From positions 48,569,053 to 48,633,052 of the forward strand of contig NC_090751.1 in the NCBI RefSeq assembly GCF_036898095.1: a stretch of 64,000 nt of DNA. The letters are read 5' to 3'. A model generated the notes under the pieces. It did no database searches. It saw nothing but the letters and a program-made list of their open reading frames with translations, and was not told the origin of the DNA. Below are positions 35,280-47,659 of this stretch, piece after piece (the stretch's first letter is position 1; every line of letters starts with the position of its first letter). This DNA comes from Palaemon carinicauda. Its lineage: Eukaryota; Arthropoda; Malacostraca; Decapoda; Palaemonidae. A program made the translations under genes and the position numbers.

Positions 35280-36815
35280 GGTCTGCTAAATTACGATCAC
35301 CAATCCATTCAAATCCTTCCTTCTCAGACTGTTTTACGCATTACAAAATCCATAAGAGGATAAACAACCTAAGTGACAATACACTCCCTTGGAGTACTCT
35401 GCTGTTCACTGGAAATTCATTTGATAAGACATCATTAACATGATCAGATTTAATCAAATTTACATATTTAAGAATTCCATAATAACGCAGGGCTCTCCAC
35501 AAAATTGACCGGTGCACACTATCAAAGGCTTTATCATAGTCCACAAATGCCATCAAAAGTGGATTTATATTTTCTATGCATTGCTGTACAACATGTCTCA
35601 AAATGAAAATTTCTAAGGCAACTTCTACCTTTTCTAAATCCTGCTTGCTCATCTCTAAGCTTTTCATCAATCTTTTTGTCCAGTCTCTGTAGAATAAGCA
35701 TACTACTGATATATTTTCATAACTGACGTAAGTGTTATGCCTCTGTAATTGTTGCAATCAGTCAGGTCTCCTTTTTATTTGCCATTTTCACAAACACTCC
35801 TAACTCCCATTCATCAGGTTTTGCATCTTCATGCCACATTCTACAAAATAATCTTGCAAGTAGTCTGGAAGTCGCTTCATTTTTTGCCAGTATAATCTCT
35901 GGCAGTTATTCCATCGTATCAAGGGGCTTTCCATCTCTTTAGTTTTTTTAAGGATAGCTTCGACTTCAAACACACTGAATTCATTCATGGGTCCATCAAG
36001 GTCTTCATCAGCTTCAGGTATATCAATTAAATTATTCACTTAATTTCTCCTGATCATAACCTCTCTAAAGTGTTCCATCCAACGTTGTCTTTCTTCATCT
36101 TCTGTTGTTATAATAGATCCTTCTCTCTTTTTGATAGTTATATGCTTTTTCTTCTTTCCCCCTGTTGAGATTTTATTAATGATTCTAGGAGCAATTCTTA
36201 CACCATAACCAGTTCCTAATTCATAGCTTTGTCAGCCTCATTTGCTTTACCGTCTAAATATTCTCTCCAGTCATTCCTGGACTTTCTTTTACTTTTACTT
36301 CACTATTAATACTGTAGTAGTTAGCATGCTCCACCTTGTTATTTTCATTACTTCCTCGAAACTTTCAACAATCAATTTCTATCTTTGTCTCCTTTTTATA
36401 GTTTCCCAAGTATCATTTGATATCCATGGCTTTCTTCTTGTTACTAACCGACTGATTATGTTCTTAATATCACACCATTCTTCATTAATTGTCTGCTCTT
36501 CGTCTCTTAAAGTCTCTACGACTGCAAATCGATTCCTACATTCAATTGCAAATGTTTCTCTGTACTCTTCTTCTAAAAGCTTAGTTGTATCAAACCTAGG
36601 TATTCTATCTACCTTTTTGTTGGGAGCTCTCAGTTTTAATTTTAGTGTGGCAATGAGAAGCTGGTGATCACTACCAATATCTTTACCTCTAAAACTTCTT
36701 ACATTTCTCAAGTCCTCTTTCTCTCTTTATTAAGGGCAATGTGATCTATTTGATTTCTGCAATTGCCAAATGGTGAAGTCCGTGTAGGCCTATACTTGTG
36801 GATGATCTTGTGTTG

Positions 36816-36862
<47 letters not shown>

Positions 36863-37860
36863 AGAGTACCTCTAATGACAAGATTGTTTACTGAACAGAA
36901 ACTTATGAAATGTGCTACAATTTCCTTTGCAACTTTGCCAAGACCCTCGACACCCATCACATTCTCTATCCCATAATTATTCTTTCCAACTTTAGCATTG
37001 AAGTTGCCAATCATAATTTTCATATCTCTCTCATGGATCTCATCTATTACCCTCTGCAGTTCTTCATAGCATTCATCTTCGCTTGCTTCAGGGGAATCAT
37101 TTGTTGGGGCATAGCAGACTATAATACTCATATTGCATTGCTTTGATTTGAACATTACTAGAAACAATCTTCTTTTTACAGCTCTCCACTCTGTTAATGC
37201 CTTTTCTGCTCTTGGTGTCATCATTATTCCTACCCATTCTCTTCCAACTCCATCTGATCTTCCTGACTAGATATATATATTGCCTTGGTCTAAAGTTTCC
37301 TTACCAATCCCATTATGTGTTTCACTTACGCCCATGATATCCAAATTATATTTCATAAATTCACACACCAATTGCTGTAACTTCCCATTCTGATTCATGG
37401 TTCTAACATTCCAATTACCTATTGTCAATTTTTCTTTAGTATTTTTAAACCGGGAGATTCTTAGCACCCTGCTACGCCATAGATTTGGGGGCCATTCTTT
37501 CATCTTCTCTTTCAATGACTGACTAAATCCATAGATGATTCACCGGCTAGATACATCTAAGGATAGCCAGTTCCTCGTAAGGCACAGTGCCTATCTAACT
37601 AAGGCAAGTGACCCCTGCCGGTCCATACTAATTTTAGTAAGATCAACCGCCAAGCATCGGGAGTAAAAGCCAAAGAGACAGTTTGTCCGTCGCCTTGAGT
37701 TTCAAGCCGTCACCCTGCTGCCAGTTATTTTCCTCCACACCCAAAGCTCTCATTACTCCACCAAGTTGCTCATTCGCTTATACGACTATAACCGTTGGCA
37801 AACATGGATTGCTTAGATATACCACCTATCCCGGTAGAGATTCCACCTAGCACGGTATAG
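35280..37860 (-). mobile_element. RTE-like LINE, 3' truncated and broken
   Basis: On the minus strand, from high to low coordinates: a 5' leader (37520-37860); AP endonuclease (GNWNVRTMNQNGKLQQLV, NLDIMGVSETHNG, IMIGNFNAKVG, LVIRGTL, GSDHQLLIATLKLKLRAP); a linker; then RT (LLMAFVDYDKAFDSVHRSIL and the motif-B core RVLQGSVLS). It stops at GDRNLADL, just before the expected YADD. A run of about 40 A (36818-36859) splits the endonuclease, and several stops and shifts separate the frames. The order and the motifs (NVRTM, DIMG-SET, DYDKAFDSV) fit the RTE/BovB group. It is non-functional and lies antisense in ERCC8 intron 3. Confidence 0.85.
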
Positions 37861-39077
37861 ACAACATTCTTAGAAATTTGTAGAGTACAGTACTGAATAG
37901 TACAATAGGCATCACTTCTTCCAACTGACTAATACCATCAACTTCATAATTATAACTTAACCCCCAGCTGTTTAAGATGATTAAAATGTAATATCATATT
38001 GGAGTAGGTTAAAGTCAGCTATTACACAACAGATTATGTAAAATCTACTTCAATGTTTTATTCCCTTAGCAAAGAAAATAGCAAAACAGTAACAGCGAAA
38101 AAAAAAATAATAGCCAACAAACATTAATAATAACTATAAGCTTAAGTATAAGTATTTACAGTATTTTACAAGCTTCACAAAATACACACAGTTCACTAAT
38201 TTAATAATAATTTACAAAATATCGTATGGTGATGTAGGCCTTAGCTTTATAAGTCATCATAAAATGAGATGGATGATGACGAAACTCTGCTCCGAATTTT
38301 GAAAGACTTTTCAGGTCCTAATTTCAGATTAAAAGGTTATAAACAGGAACACAGCTTTTGATAATATATGATCTTCTAAGAACACCTTATCTTATTCTAA
38401 ATACTGTAGCGTTGTAAATGAAGTACAAAATTCCGGGTAACAGCAGGAGTTACTGAAATGCCTCCATCAGAGCAATGTTCACTCGGAGAAAAACGAAATA
38501 CAGTAAGTCTCTCGTCTCTAACTCGCCGTTGTCCTTTTATATCAGACATGTTTTCTCTGAAAAATTCCTGATGGAGAGAGTCCATGGCTAATATAACGCT
38601 ATGCGCACGCCTGGCCAATGGTGATGTAGAATAAGTTATGAAAAATATCTAGAAGCTCTTAAATACACTTACATCTTTGAGTTACATATCGTTACATTTT
38701 TATCTTTACATTAACATGTTCTTGGTAAAACTAACCATCACAGGTCCTGTAACATAATATACATAAAATTTAATCTACATATATCAAGAGTACAATTTTT
38801 GTGTTATTAATTGAAGATAATTCCTATGATTTTATTTTGCAAAGTGTGTAGCTTATTCTCTTTGTATTAGAATAACAGTCCTTTTCTTTAAGCAACTATC
38901 CAGTATCCTATGCAAAGGAATACATCTTCCTTTGGAGGTTATCGAGTTCAGTAAGGATCACTGTAAGAATAGGATTTTCTCTACATTAATAAACATCATC
39001 TAACTTCATTTATTTAATTACTGTACACTGTATTCAGAATTGTATTTGTTTATTGTTTGCACCTTCACAATTTACAG
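37861..39077. other. ERCC8 intron 3, 3' part
   Basis: AT-rich, no gene or repeat recognised. It ends in the acceptor CAATTTACAG before exon 4. Confidence 0.6.
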
Positions 39078-39811
39078 GGGAGATCATACTCTGTGATTTG
39101 AGGACTGGTTCATCTACCCATAGAATTGTAGCGCATGAAGAACGAGTCCAGATTACTCAGTGGTCGCCAAGAAATCAGCATATATTAGTATCAGGCGGAA
39201 AAGATCAGGCAGTGAAGATGTGGGATGTTCGATCAGCAAAGGCATGTATTATGGCTTTGGACATGAATGATAATTCTACACTAGAAAAGAAAAATGCTAA
39301 GAAAAGACTGAAAAAGTCACCAATTGCCCACAGAAGTCGTATTACATCGTTATGTTTTACAACTGATGGCTTATGGCTTTTGACGTTTAGTTATGATGGT
39401 GATCTGAAGTTGTGGAACTCAAGTACTGGGGAAAATATGAACGTCTTTTATGGCGAAACCCACACAGATTTAAAACGTCCAATGCGAATAGCAGTCTCAT
39501 CATACACACATCCTGATTTGGTATTTGTGCCTAGTAAGTCTAGAATTGTTACATATAATGTACTATCTGGAGACATGGTTAATGTTTTACAAGGACATTT
39601 TTCTACTGTGTATGGAGTTTTGTTCAACCCAATGTCTATGAATGTGTATTCTTATGGTGGTGATAGAAATTTTATTACTTGGACTCCCAACAAGTTACTT
39701 GAAAGTGAGTTGAGTGATGAGGAGGAAGAGGAGCTACCTCCTGTTTACCCGAAGCAGCAGCCTACTAGAACAAGAGTGACTCAGGACAATTGGAGTAGTG
39801 ATGAAGATTGA
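39078..39811 (+). CDS. ERCC8: ERCC8 (CSA) terminal exon, blades 3-7
   Basis: The exon enters in phase 1 to give GEIILCDLRTGS and ends at TGA 39809-39811, with 244 codons after the split one. WD blades include QITQWSPRNQHILVSGGKDQ with VKMWDVRSA, ITSLCFTTDGLWLL with LKLWNSSTGEN, FVPSKSRIVTYNVLSGD, and VYGVLFNPM with YSYGGDRNFITWTP. Each lines up with human CSA (ILAVSWSPR, GLCFTSDGLHLLTVG, RLWNSSNGEN, VFVPYGSTIAVYTVYSG). An acidic linker (SDEEEEE) leads to the C-terminus DNWSSDED, like DAWSSSDEE in vertebrates. The product would recruit stalled-polymerase substrates to CUL4-DDB1 in the nucleus. The whole model has 434 residues against 396 in human. Confidence 0.97.
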
Positions 39812-40391
39812 TAATTTTACTCATGAATTTGTAGCTTATAGAACAACTGTATATTATTTGTGAGATTGGAAAATATCACTCCTGAATTTTGCTTAGGAAC
39901 CTTGTTTGTGGTCTTGAAGTGAGTCAACCTCCTTAAGCCTGTACAGTATAATAGTTTTAATTTCAATGTTTTCATTCTTATTATAAGTCTGCTGACACTA
40001 TACAGTACTTTAATATTTTTTTTTTATAAAATAGGATTAGTATCCATTTGCAAATAATGACCAAGAGAAAATTCCAAAAACCTTGTAATAAAGTATTTAT
40101 TTAACTATTTTATAACTATTTTACACTATCCTTTAAAAAAATTCACTAAAAGTTAACCGAAGCAGTGAATGACTAATTAAGCCTAAATCCCATATTTTGT
40201 TCCGAAAATTGCCAACTTTTAATATACTATACTGTAATAGTAACAAATTAAAACAAACTTATTTTAGTCTGTGGTATACTTTGCTTATAAAATGACATCA
40301 GTGCAGTATCTTGACGTCACCAACATATTTATTCATACTTAGTTGCCCCATGGATACGTGGTGAATTAGTCTTTTACATAGATAAGCAATA
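39812..40391. other. ERCC8: ERCC8 3' UTR and downstream spacer
   Basis: AU-rich sequence follows the stop codon. The first AATAAA lies at 40087, so the 3' UTR probably runs to about 40110. The remaining 280 bases up to the Tigger derivative hold nothing recognised. Confidence 0.55.
40087..40092 (+). terminator. Candidate polyadenylation signal of ERCC8
   Basis: AATAAA lies 276 bases after the ERCC8 stop codon, the first exact hexamer downstream in sense orientation. Confidence 0.5.
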
Positions 40392-41855
40392 CAGTGATAC
40401 CTCGGTAGTCGAACGACTCTATACTCGAACAATTCGGAGTTCGACCAAAATTTTCGAGAAATTTTTGCTGCGGTGCTCGACCAAAAATTCGGTACTCGAC
40501 CAGCCGAACACGTGACGACCGCATGGGCTTTGTGATGATCGCGCCATCTCGGCCACTCTCGCTTGTTCGGGAAGCATCAGTTCTCTCGAGAGCGTCACTC
40601 AGACAACGCGCGATCAGCATTCGTTGTGATTTAGTGATTTTCAGTGCTTTTAATTGCTTTTTTAGCTTTCATAATGAGTCCCAAGAAAGTAATGAGTGTT
40701 AAGGGGAAGGAGAAGAGGAAAACAGTGCGAACAACGATCGAGTTGAAGAAGGAAATTATAGCGAAATATGAGAATGGTGTACGAGTGTCCGATTTAGCGG
40801 TAGAATACGGAATGGCGAAGTCGACCATTTCTACGTTTTTAAAGCATAAAGAAATGATTAAGAAGGCGAATGTTGCAACGGGAGTTACGGCGGTAACTAA
40901 GCAAAGGCCACAAGTGATTGAGGAGATGGAAAAGTTGCTTTTAATATTTATTAAAGAAAAACAGTTGGCCGGGGAAAGTGTTAGTGAAGCGTTCATTTGT
41001 GAAAAAGCGTTGCATATCTATGAAGAATTAGTGAAGAAAAGTCCGAGTACCAGTGAAAGTGATTCATTTACATTTAAAGCGAGCAGGGGTTGGTTTGAAA
41101 AGTTTCGTAATAGAACAGGTATTCATCGTGTTACTAGGCATGGGGAGGATGTTCCAAGTTCTCTCATCAATGAAATTTGTTCCAAGTGGGCAGATGTGCA
41201 GGCTTTTGCTGAAAAATACCACCCAGAAATTGCAGTAGCAAACCGGGCAGTGCATATGTTTAATGATAGTGTCATGTATCATTTTCGAAGAATACTGCAG
41301 AGGAGGAAGAAACAATTAACAATAGACCAGTTTTTCACAAAAGAAAAGAAAGCTGCTACATCAAAGCCTGTTTCTCCTCCAAAGAAGAGACAAAGAAGAG
41401 AAGAAACCCCTGAAATAGATCTGCCCACCCTTTCATTGGAGAGAGAAACAACTCCTGAAGGAGAACTACCCCGCCACATCATGGAAGGGGACTCTCCTTC
41501 CAAGCAGTAACCTCCCCCTTCCATCCTCTCCACATCCATCCCTGTATGCCATCGAACCGCTGCTCAAAGGTATGTTCACTACAGTACAGAAAATGGTTTA
41601 AAATTGTTTTATTTTAGTACAGTAAATGGTTTAAAATTGTTTTATAGGATTTTCTGACCAATTTCATACACATTTAGATAATTATTGTTGTTTAGGTACA
41701 CGTTTTATTAATATTTTGGGCCTGTTCGAGTGCTTGGGAACGGAATAGAATATATACCATTATTTCTTATGGGGAAAAAAAATTCGGTACTCGAACAAAT
41801 CGGAGGTCGAACACGGATCTCGAACGGATTATGGTCGAGTACCGAGGTATCACTG
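40392..41855 (+). mobile_element. Tigger/pogo derivative lacking the catalytic domain
   Basis: It is a 1464-bp element with ends CAGTGATACCTCGGTAGTCG and, inverted, CAGTGATACCTCGGTACTCG. TA flanks both sides (40390-40391, 41856-41857). Subterminal CGAAC/GTTCG repeats lie inside both ends. The interior holds one open frame. The length is about half that of the full Tigger at 14242. Mobilisation would need a transposase supplied elsewhere. Confidence 0.93.
40674..41510 (+). CDS. Tigger-type DNA-binding protein without DDE domain
   Basis: It encodes 278 residues from ATG 40674 (MSPKKVMSVKGKEKRKT). A psq-like helix-turn-helix (IELKKEIIAKYENGVRVSDL, with MAKSTISTFLKHK) spans about residues 20-65. 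A CENP-B-type domain runs to SRGWFEKFRNRTGIHRVTRH at about 130-150. The sequence then passes in frame to the Tigger C-terminus (MYHFRRILQRRKKQLTIDQF) at about 200-225 and a Lys/Glu/Pro-rich tail. The DDE_1 region (DETGLFWK, DNAPAH, QPMDQ in the other copy) is absent, about 170 residues or more. The join is seamless and the frame open, so it could make a DNA-binding protein able to occupy Tigger ends. Whether it is expressed is unknown. Confidence 0.8.
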   Translation: MSPKKVMSVKGKEKRKTVRTTIELKKEIIAKYENGVRVSDLAVEYGMAKSTISTFLKHKEMIKKANVATGVTAVTKQRPQVIEEMEKLLLIFIKEKQLAGESVSEAFICEKALHIYEELVKKSPSTSESDSFTFKASRGWFEKFRNRTGIHRVTRHGEDVPSSLINEICSKWADVQAFAEKYHPEIAVANRAVHMFNDSVMYHFRRILQRRKKQLTIDQFFTKEKKAATSKPVSPPKKRQRREETPEIDLPTLSLERETTPEGELPRHIMEGDSPSKQ

Positions 41856-41859
41856 TACC

Positions 41860-43155
41860 TACAAAATTGTGTCATGCACACAATATCTTATTCTTATTAT
41901 ATCTTATTCTATGTTTGGGTTTCCCCAGGTCCCTCAGTGTGAGGCACCTCGTATATCCACCAGAGAGTTGCTAATGCATGTTCCGGTGTATTTTGCATCT
42001 TCCAGTCTTGGATGGTCTGGTATGCATCTTAGGTATTTATCGAGCTTATTCTTAAACACATCTACGCTCACTCCTGATATGTTTCTCTTAGATGAGCTGG
42101 CAGCGCATTAAATAGTCGCTGCATTATCGATGCTGGTGCGTAGTGGATTAATGTCCAGTGCGCCTTCCTTAGTTTTCCTGGTATAGTTTTTGGCACTATT
42201 AATCTACCTCGGCTTGCTCTTTCTGATATTTTTAGCTCCATGATGTTTTCAGTAATTCCTTCCATTTGCATCCATGCTTGTATTATCATGTACAGTGTTC
42301 TCTTCTCCTTTCTAGACCATACAGTTTTAAAATTTGCAGTCTTTCCCAGTAGTCAAGGTCCTTAACTTCTTCTATTCCAGCAGTATAGAACCTTTGTACA
42401 CTCTCTATTTGTGCAGTATCCTTTTGGTAGTGCGGGTACCATATCACATTGCAGTACTCGAGTGTACTACGTTCATAAGTTTTGTAAAGCATAATCATGT
42501 GTTCACCTTTTCTTGTTTTAAAGTGTCTGAATAACATTCCCATTTTTGCTTTACATTTAGCCAACAGTGTTGCTATTTGGTCGTTGCATAACATATTCCT
42601 ATTCAACAATACACCAAGGTCTTTAATTGTTTCCTTATTTGTGATTGTCTCGTTATTAGGTCCCTTGTATGCATATACCATTCCTTCTCTGTTTCCATAA
42701 TTCATTGATTTGAATTTATCGGAGTTAAATACCATCCTATTTATCTCCGCCCATTCATATATTTTGTTTATATCTCTTTGTAGCGAGTTCCTATCTTCAT
42801 TACAAGTAATTTCTCTACTTATTCTTGTGTCATTGGCAAAACTTCTCCCTACAGAGTTCTTAACATCACAGTCTATGTCTGAGATCATAATAACAAACAG
42901 TAGTGCAGCTAATACCGTACCCTGTGGCATGCCAGACATCTTCATCTGATTTCTCGTCATGTGCAACCACTCGTTTTCTGTTTGGCAGGAATTCTTTTAC
43001 CCATTTTCCTATCTTTCCCACAATATTATGCTTTCTCATTTTTTTCTCCAATATATTATGGTCTACCTTGTCAAAGGCTTTTGCAAAATCTAGATAGATC
43101 ACATCTGTCTCTTTATCATTTATCATATTTTTGTATATCTTTTCATAGTGTGCTA
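41860..43155 (-). pseudogene. CR1/Jockey-like LINE reverse transcriptase, 5' truncated
   Basis: On the minus strand: TDVIYLDFAKAFDKVDHNIL, IGKWVKEFLPNRK, a shift near 42960, GMPQGTVLAALLFVIMISDI, SFANDTRISREI, IKDLGVLLNRNML, YKTYERSTLEYCNVIWYP, LKLYGLERRREHC and RLFNALPAHLRE. Then come stops and the remnant YLRCIPDHPRLEDAKY. The catalytic [YF]ADD box reads FAND, so one catalytic Asp is lost. The 3' end carries ATAAGA-type tail repeats near 41880. The clade assignment is approximate. Confidence 0.85.
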
Positions 43156-43591
43156 TCAGTTGGGTTTGTGTACAACATGTAGGTGTGGGGAAGGTTTCCT
43201 TTGCTCATGAGAACCATTAGACTGGTCTGAGAATTGAACCACCTTCGGAGAACTCCTCAGGCCAGCTCGTGCGAGTGTTAAGGTCACCAAACCATCCAAG
43301 GGAATGTCCCAGGCAGAAGAGGGGTGAGAGCAAGGCACCTGAAGCAGGTTATGAACCCTTGTGCTTCATACCTCAATGACTTCCCGAGGTAAGTGTTTTT
43401 AGTACAGTACTGTTCCTCCCAAGAAACCATGCGGAGGAACCTGACTGAGACCACAGGGAGTAAGACCGACAGGTCGTCCTGTGGTTTGGCAACTTCCTTT
43501 CTCAGCAGGTGTCACACCCAAAGATTCATTCGTCATCTCTGGAACTCTGCAACTGGCGAAAAGGAAGCAGTAGTAGTATCACAAACCAAAA
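43156..43591. other. Unassigned stretch
   Basis: It has moderate GC and no recognised domain in any frame. It could be leftover retroelement sequence; I cannot place it. Confidence 0.4.
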
Positions 43592-43854
43592 ATGACAAAT
43601 TCGTAGATAATTTGTATTTTTCCTAACTATAGAAACCTTAGCTATTTATTAGAGGTTATTCTTTCGGCGGAGCTGAAATGACGAGCCATTAAAATTTTAG
43701 CGAAGGTTAACTACCCACACTGCTAGTTAGCGGGGGTAGGGGGTGGTAGCTTGCTACCACTCCAGTTCACGCACCTGTGATTTAGTCACTTTGCTTGGAG
43801 GTAGGACTTCAAGGGGGATAAGGATGGTGGGCAAGTTTCTATAATTAGCTAAGG

Positions 43855-43935
43855 TTTGTATAGTCAAGAAAAATACAAATTATCTATGAATTTGAATTTG
43901 TTCCATAACTGGAATACAAACCACGCTATTTATTA
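43855..43935 (-). repeat. Internal complementary region of element E
   Basis: AAATACAAATTATCTATGAA (inverse of the right terminus) is joined to TTGTTCCATAACTGGAATAC (the left terminus, as at 51150-51184). Confidence 0.85.
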
Positions 43936-44419
43936 GGGGTGACTCACCCATTAGGAAGGGTGGACGTCCCTGCCAATCTGGCTTTTGGCTTTACCCGGGG
44001 ACTCCTTTTCTGGGTATGTTAGTACTCAAAAATAAGGAGCCCCTGCCCTCGCTAAACCTTGCTATGCAAGGTCCGCAGCCTACACAAGCTGTGTGTTGAG
44101 ACGTGTAGAAGTGTGACTGTCTGGGTAAAGTTATTCCGAGTCTATGTAGGAAAAACCTGATGTAACTAAGACTTCCCAATACCACCTCGCCAGGGTATGG
44201 GGACGCAAGAGTATTAGCTTAATGCTAGGTACACAAGGGAGCATGGTATACCTGCAGTGGTTTGAGGTCAGCTTATGCAGAGAACCCAGGATGCTGCTTT
44301 CCCCACGAGAGGGTAGGATGAAGAAAAGAATAAGAGCCAGTCAAATCTTTTCATTCACGCAGACTAAAACCGGGTAACAGTGCCCTCAACCTTCTGCTAC
44401 TTGTCCAATAAGGAGCTTG

Positions 44420-46050
44420 AGGTATACAACCAGCTGTTGTGCAGCCACCACCGGACTGATAGAGATCGTGTCTTGCAGGAGAAAGGTTGTGAAAGTCACC
44501 TGGAGCATTCACATCCTTTCTTGTAAAACCTGCGTCACAGAGTAATCTGCTAAGAACGACCAGGGGCATAGTTATGCCCCCGACACTGTGAGTCATCACG
44601 TCGAGATGATGTTTCGGTGATCCTCCTCTATTCTCTCCCAGTGCTGACAAGAGGAGGGACCTGGGCAGGCTGTTGCCGTTTTCTTTAGGGAAAGTCTGAT
44701 ACCTTACCCTGGGTACAGTAACGGATGATCTGGATCATCCGTTACCTAGTTGAGACTTGTGTAAGATCCGTCACCTCTGGAGACTGTGTCTGGTGACATA
44801 CTCAGGGACGAAACTGATCATTGTCTTTCGCCCTTCTCAATAATGGGCGATGTCGAAAGAGAGACCATGAAGTTCCTGGACTGGTATGGTTGCTATCCGA
44901 GTGTGTAGGAACATTGTGTTCTTGAATCAGGAGAAAATTTGTTGCTTGATGAAGTGGAACACAAGGAGGTCCCTTTAGGGATCGGAGATTTGAATCATGT
45001 TCTGAGAGGAAGGTCTCAATTTCGACTGGGGAAAGGCAAGTTGTAAGTCTGTATGAGTTAAGAAAAGTCTTTCGATGAGAGGGTGTCCCTTTCTTTCAGT
45101 TTGAAGGTGAAGGATCAAGGTTGAGTGATCATCTTTACCTGTCGAAACTGAATAGGGGGGTCTTTTCCTCGCGCATGTACTCGAGGATTCCGCTATTGCT
45201 GGAACAGAGGTATAGAGTGGAGAGAGACTTTCACATGACGCCAACCACACAAGACGTGATACTGCCTGGTAGACTGATGCTGAGGAATTCCTATCTAGAC
45301 AACCTTTTCGCAAAGAGGTATTGGGTAGTCTTCAGGCGTACAATCATAGCAAAGCTATAGCTTGTGGTAGGTGTCGAAGTGGGTTGTCTGTTATGTGGAG
45401 AGGGTTCTCTTGGAGGCTCTATTAGGAGCTACAGAAGGTTTGTAGACCTTTCTGCATAATGCCATAGAGGAGCTAGGAGAGACCTTGAGAGGTTGACCGA
45501 TGTTCTAGCCTTGTTGAGTGCCCTTCTCCAGATAAAACAGGGATGAGACGTAAACGTCATTGTTGTACCCACCGTTGTTGCCAGAGAGCCTTGGGGTCTA
45601 GGGCTGGTGAGCAATGGTAGCCCGAGTGTCAGGAGCATTGCGAACAGACCCCCTGGTTGGAGGACCTCGTAAAGTCGGGACTTTGTTGGCTACATGGCGA
45701 TCCAAAGTCCATTCGGTATACTGTACCTACCTTATCTGAGATGCTGTGCACAGATTGTCGGCGAGCACGTTCTTCCAGTCTGGAATGAAGCGGGCTGATG
45801 GTGGTACCTAACGGACTTTGGCCCATCTTTGTGTTTATACTATTAGATGGGAAGAGGCTACAAGCCAGTTCCTACTTGCTTGTCAATGTGAGTCTCTATG
45901 TGGTGTGTGGTGTGTCGTCCATTACATCACTGAGTGGTCTGTTAGGAACCAATGAGGCTGCTGAAGGACCGGAAAGTTGGCCTTGATCTCTTAAGAGATT
46001 TAAGTGAAGGTACCTTCGGGCTCTGTCCAGAGGGCTGAGGTCGTGTGGTG
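44420..46050 (-). pseudogene. Recombinase and RNase H remnants of element E
   Basis: Pieces on the minus strand: LVWLASCESLSPLYTSVPAI (recombinase N-terminal part), FIWRRALNKARTSVNLS followed by LLAPLWHYAE (the post-RNase H tail of pol) and FGSPCSQQSPDFTRSS. The last is read in the -1 frame and matches FGSSSSQQSPDFVGFP of element A. Stops and shifts are frequent. Confidence 0.75.
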
Positions 46051-46059
46051 CAGCACTAT

Positions 46060-46550
46060 GGTCCCTCCTTTCTTCTTTTTCTGACTCAAGTCTCCTGGAA
46101 TGGAAGTCATTCCCTTTTCAAGAAGGTTTTTGGGGAGATTGGTGTTTAGAATCATTCCAAGATACACCAGTCTCCTTGGAGGGAAGTAGGGAAGATTTCC
46201 GTAGGTTTACCCTGATCACTGGATCTTGGTAAAAGAAAAAAAAAAAAAAAAAAAAAAAAAGACGACGACTTCAGAAGTTCCAGTGTTAATGCAAGGTTGT
46301 CACCAAGTCTGCTAAGGTCAGTCAGTCGTCCCGACAGAGCAGAGACAGAAGCCGATCCTGTGAGACCAGGATGGGTGTAGTGGAAAGACCGAAGCACCGT
46401 GCCTTTGAACTGGTGTTTCTTGTTTGTCTAGACTGAATCTTCCAACCTTCCTAGATGGATGGTTTGGACCTGGGAGTAAGTGTCCTTTAGGTCCAGTGTG
46501 CAAATGAAGACCTGAGGTCTTAGCCCTTGATCGAACTCTTAACATGGTAT
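46060..46550 (-). pseudogene. Reverse transcriptase remnant of element E
   Basis: In the -1 frame HLHTGPKGHLLPGPNHPS and KQETPVQRHGASVF match the equivalent stretch of element A (HVYTGPEGRVPPDPSPFV, RQQDLPVQGAVF). The nucleotide sequence is therefore RT, even though the RT frame itself is no longer open. Confidence 0.7.
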
Positions 46551-47659
46551 GGACATCGACCCAAAGGGACAGCTCCTTGATGATCCTTTTGCATGGAAGA
46601 TTGTTGAGCTGCCCATCGGTGATCTAGTGATCAGCAAGCTGATGACTGGTTATTGACTAGCAATCGGTGATTGGAAATACTAACAACTGGAGATCGTTAG
46701 TCATTGGAGGGACTAGAGGTCAAAGATCAGCAATGAACTAGCAATTGGCGATCTGGTGATCGGCGACATAGCGATCAGTAAACTGTGAACTAGCCATCAA
46801 CAAACAGTGATCTAGAGATAAGTCTGTTAATGCTTTCCTGTTTGCTGCCGGTGGTCTGTCAAGGAAAAAAAAGAAACCAGAAGAGACAGGGACCAAGGAT
46901 TCCCCGTTTCGAATCCCTTGTAGGATGGAATCTTCGGGATCTTGAATCCGTGGCAATGTTTATGTGTTTGCGGGGAGGAATGGGGCAATGATGACCAGTC
47001 CAAAAAGTTTTATTCCTTTTTACTGACGATTGCGCGAGTGTGTAGGTGAGTCTGGAGTGATGGCTCACAGGATGATGCTGGTGCTTAATATCTGCCTGGA
47101 GAGCAGGCAAACGCTGGTTCTTAGGGGCAAGCGCTGGTGCATTGGATCTGCGAGCCTTAACTCTTTGGCAAGAGCTGGCGCATGGATCCGGGACGGTAAC
47201 TGCGCAGGAGGGCACAGGAAAGTGAGGAAAAGAGCTGACGCGCAGTAAGGCACTGTGTAGTTTTGTGCATTCTCCGTAGAATGCACCGAAGCGTGAATGG
47301 TTGCACAAGAATGGGAGCATTGGCGCGTGCGTGAGAGTACTACGTAGACACTGTTGGCGCGCGCGTGCGGAAGACCATCAGCGTTCGCACATAGAAGACC
47401 GTCGGCGCGCGCGGAAAGCTGTGCGCGCGCACTCAAGATTATTGGACCAGGCGTTCGTGAAGGCCGTCGGCGCGCACCCGCGCGTTAGGCCGTCAGTGCG
47501 TGTGCGCGGTAACTGTTGGCGCACGTGCAGGATACCATCAGCGCCCACTCGCAGAAGAAAGTCGGCCCGCACGCGCAGAACTGTTGCCAGGCGTGCGTGA
47601 AAGACTATTGGCGTGCGCGCAAGAGCATTGGCGCTTGCGCGCCTGGAAAATCATCGCCG

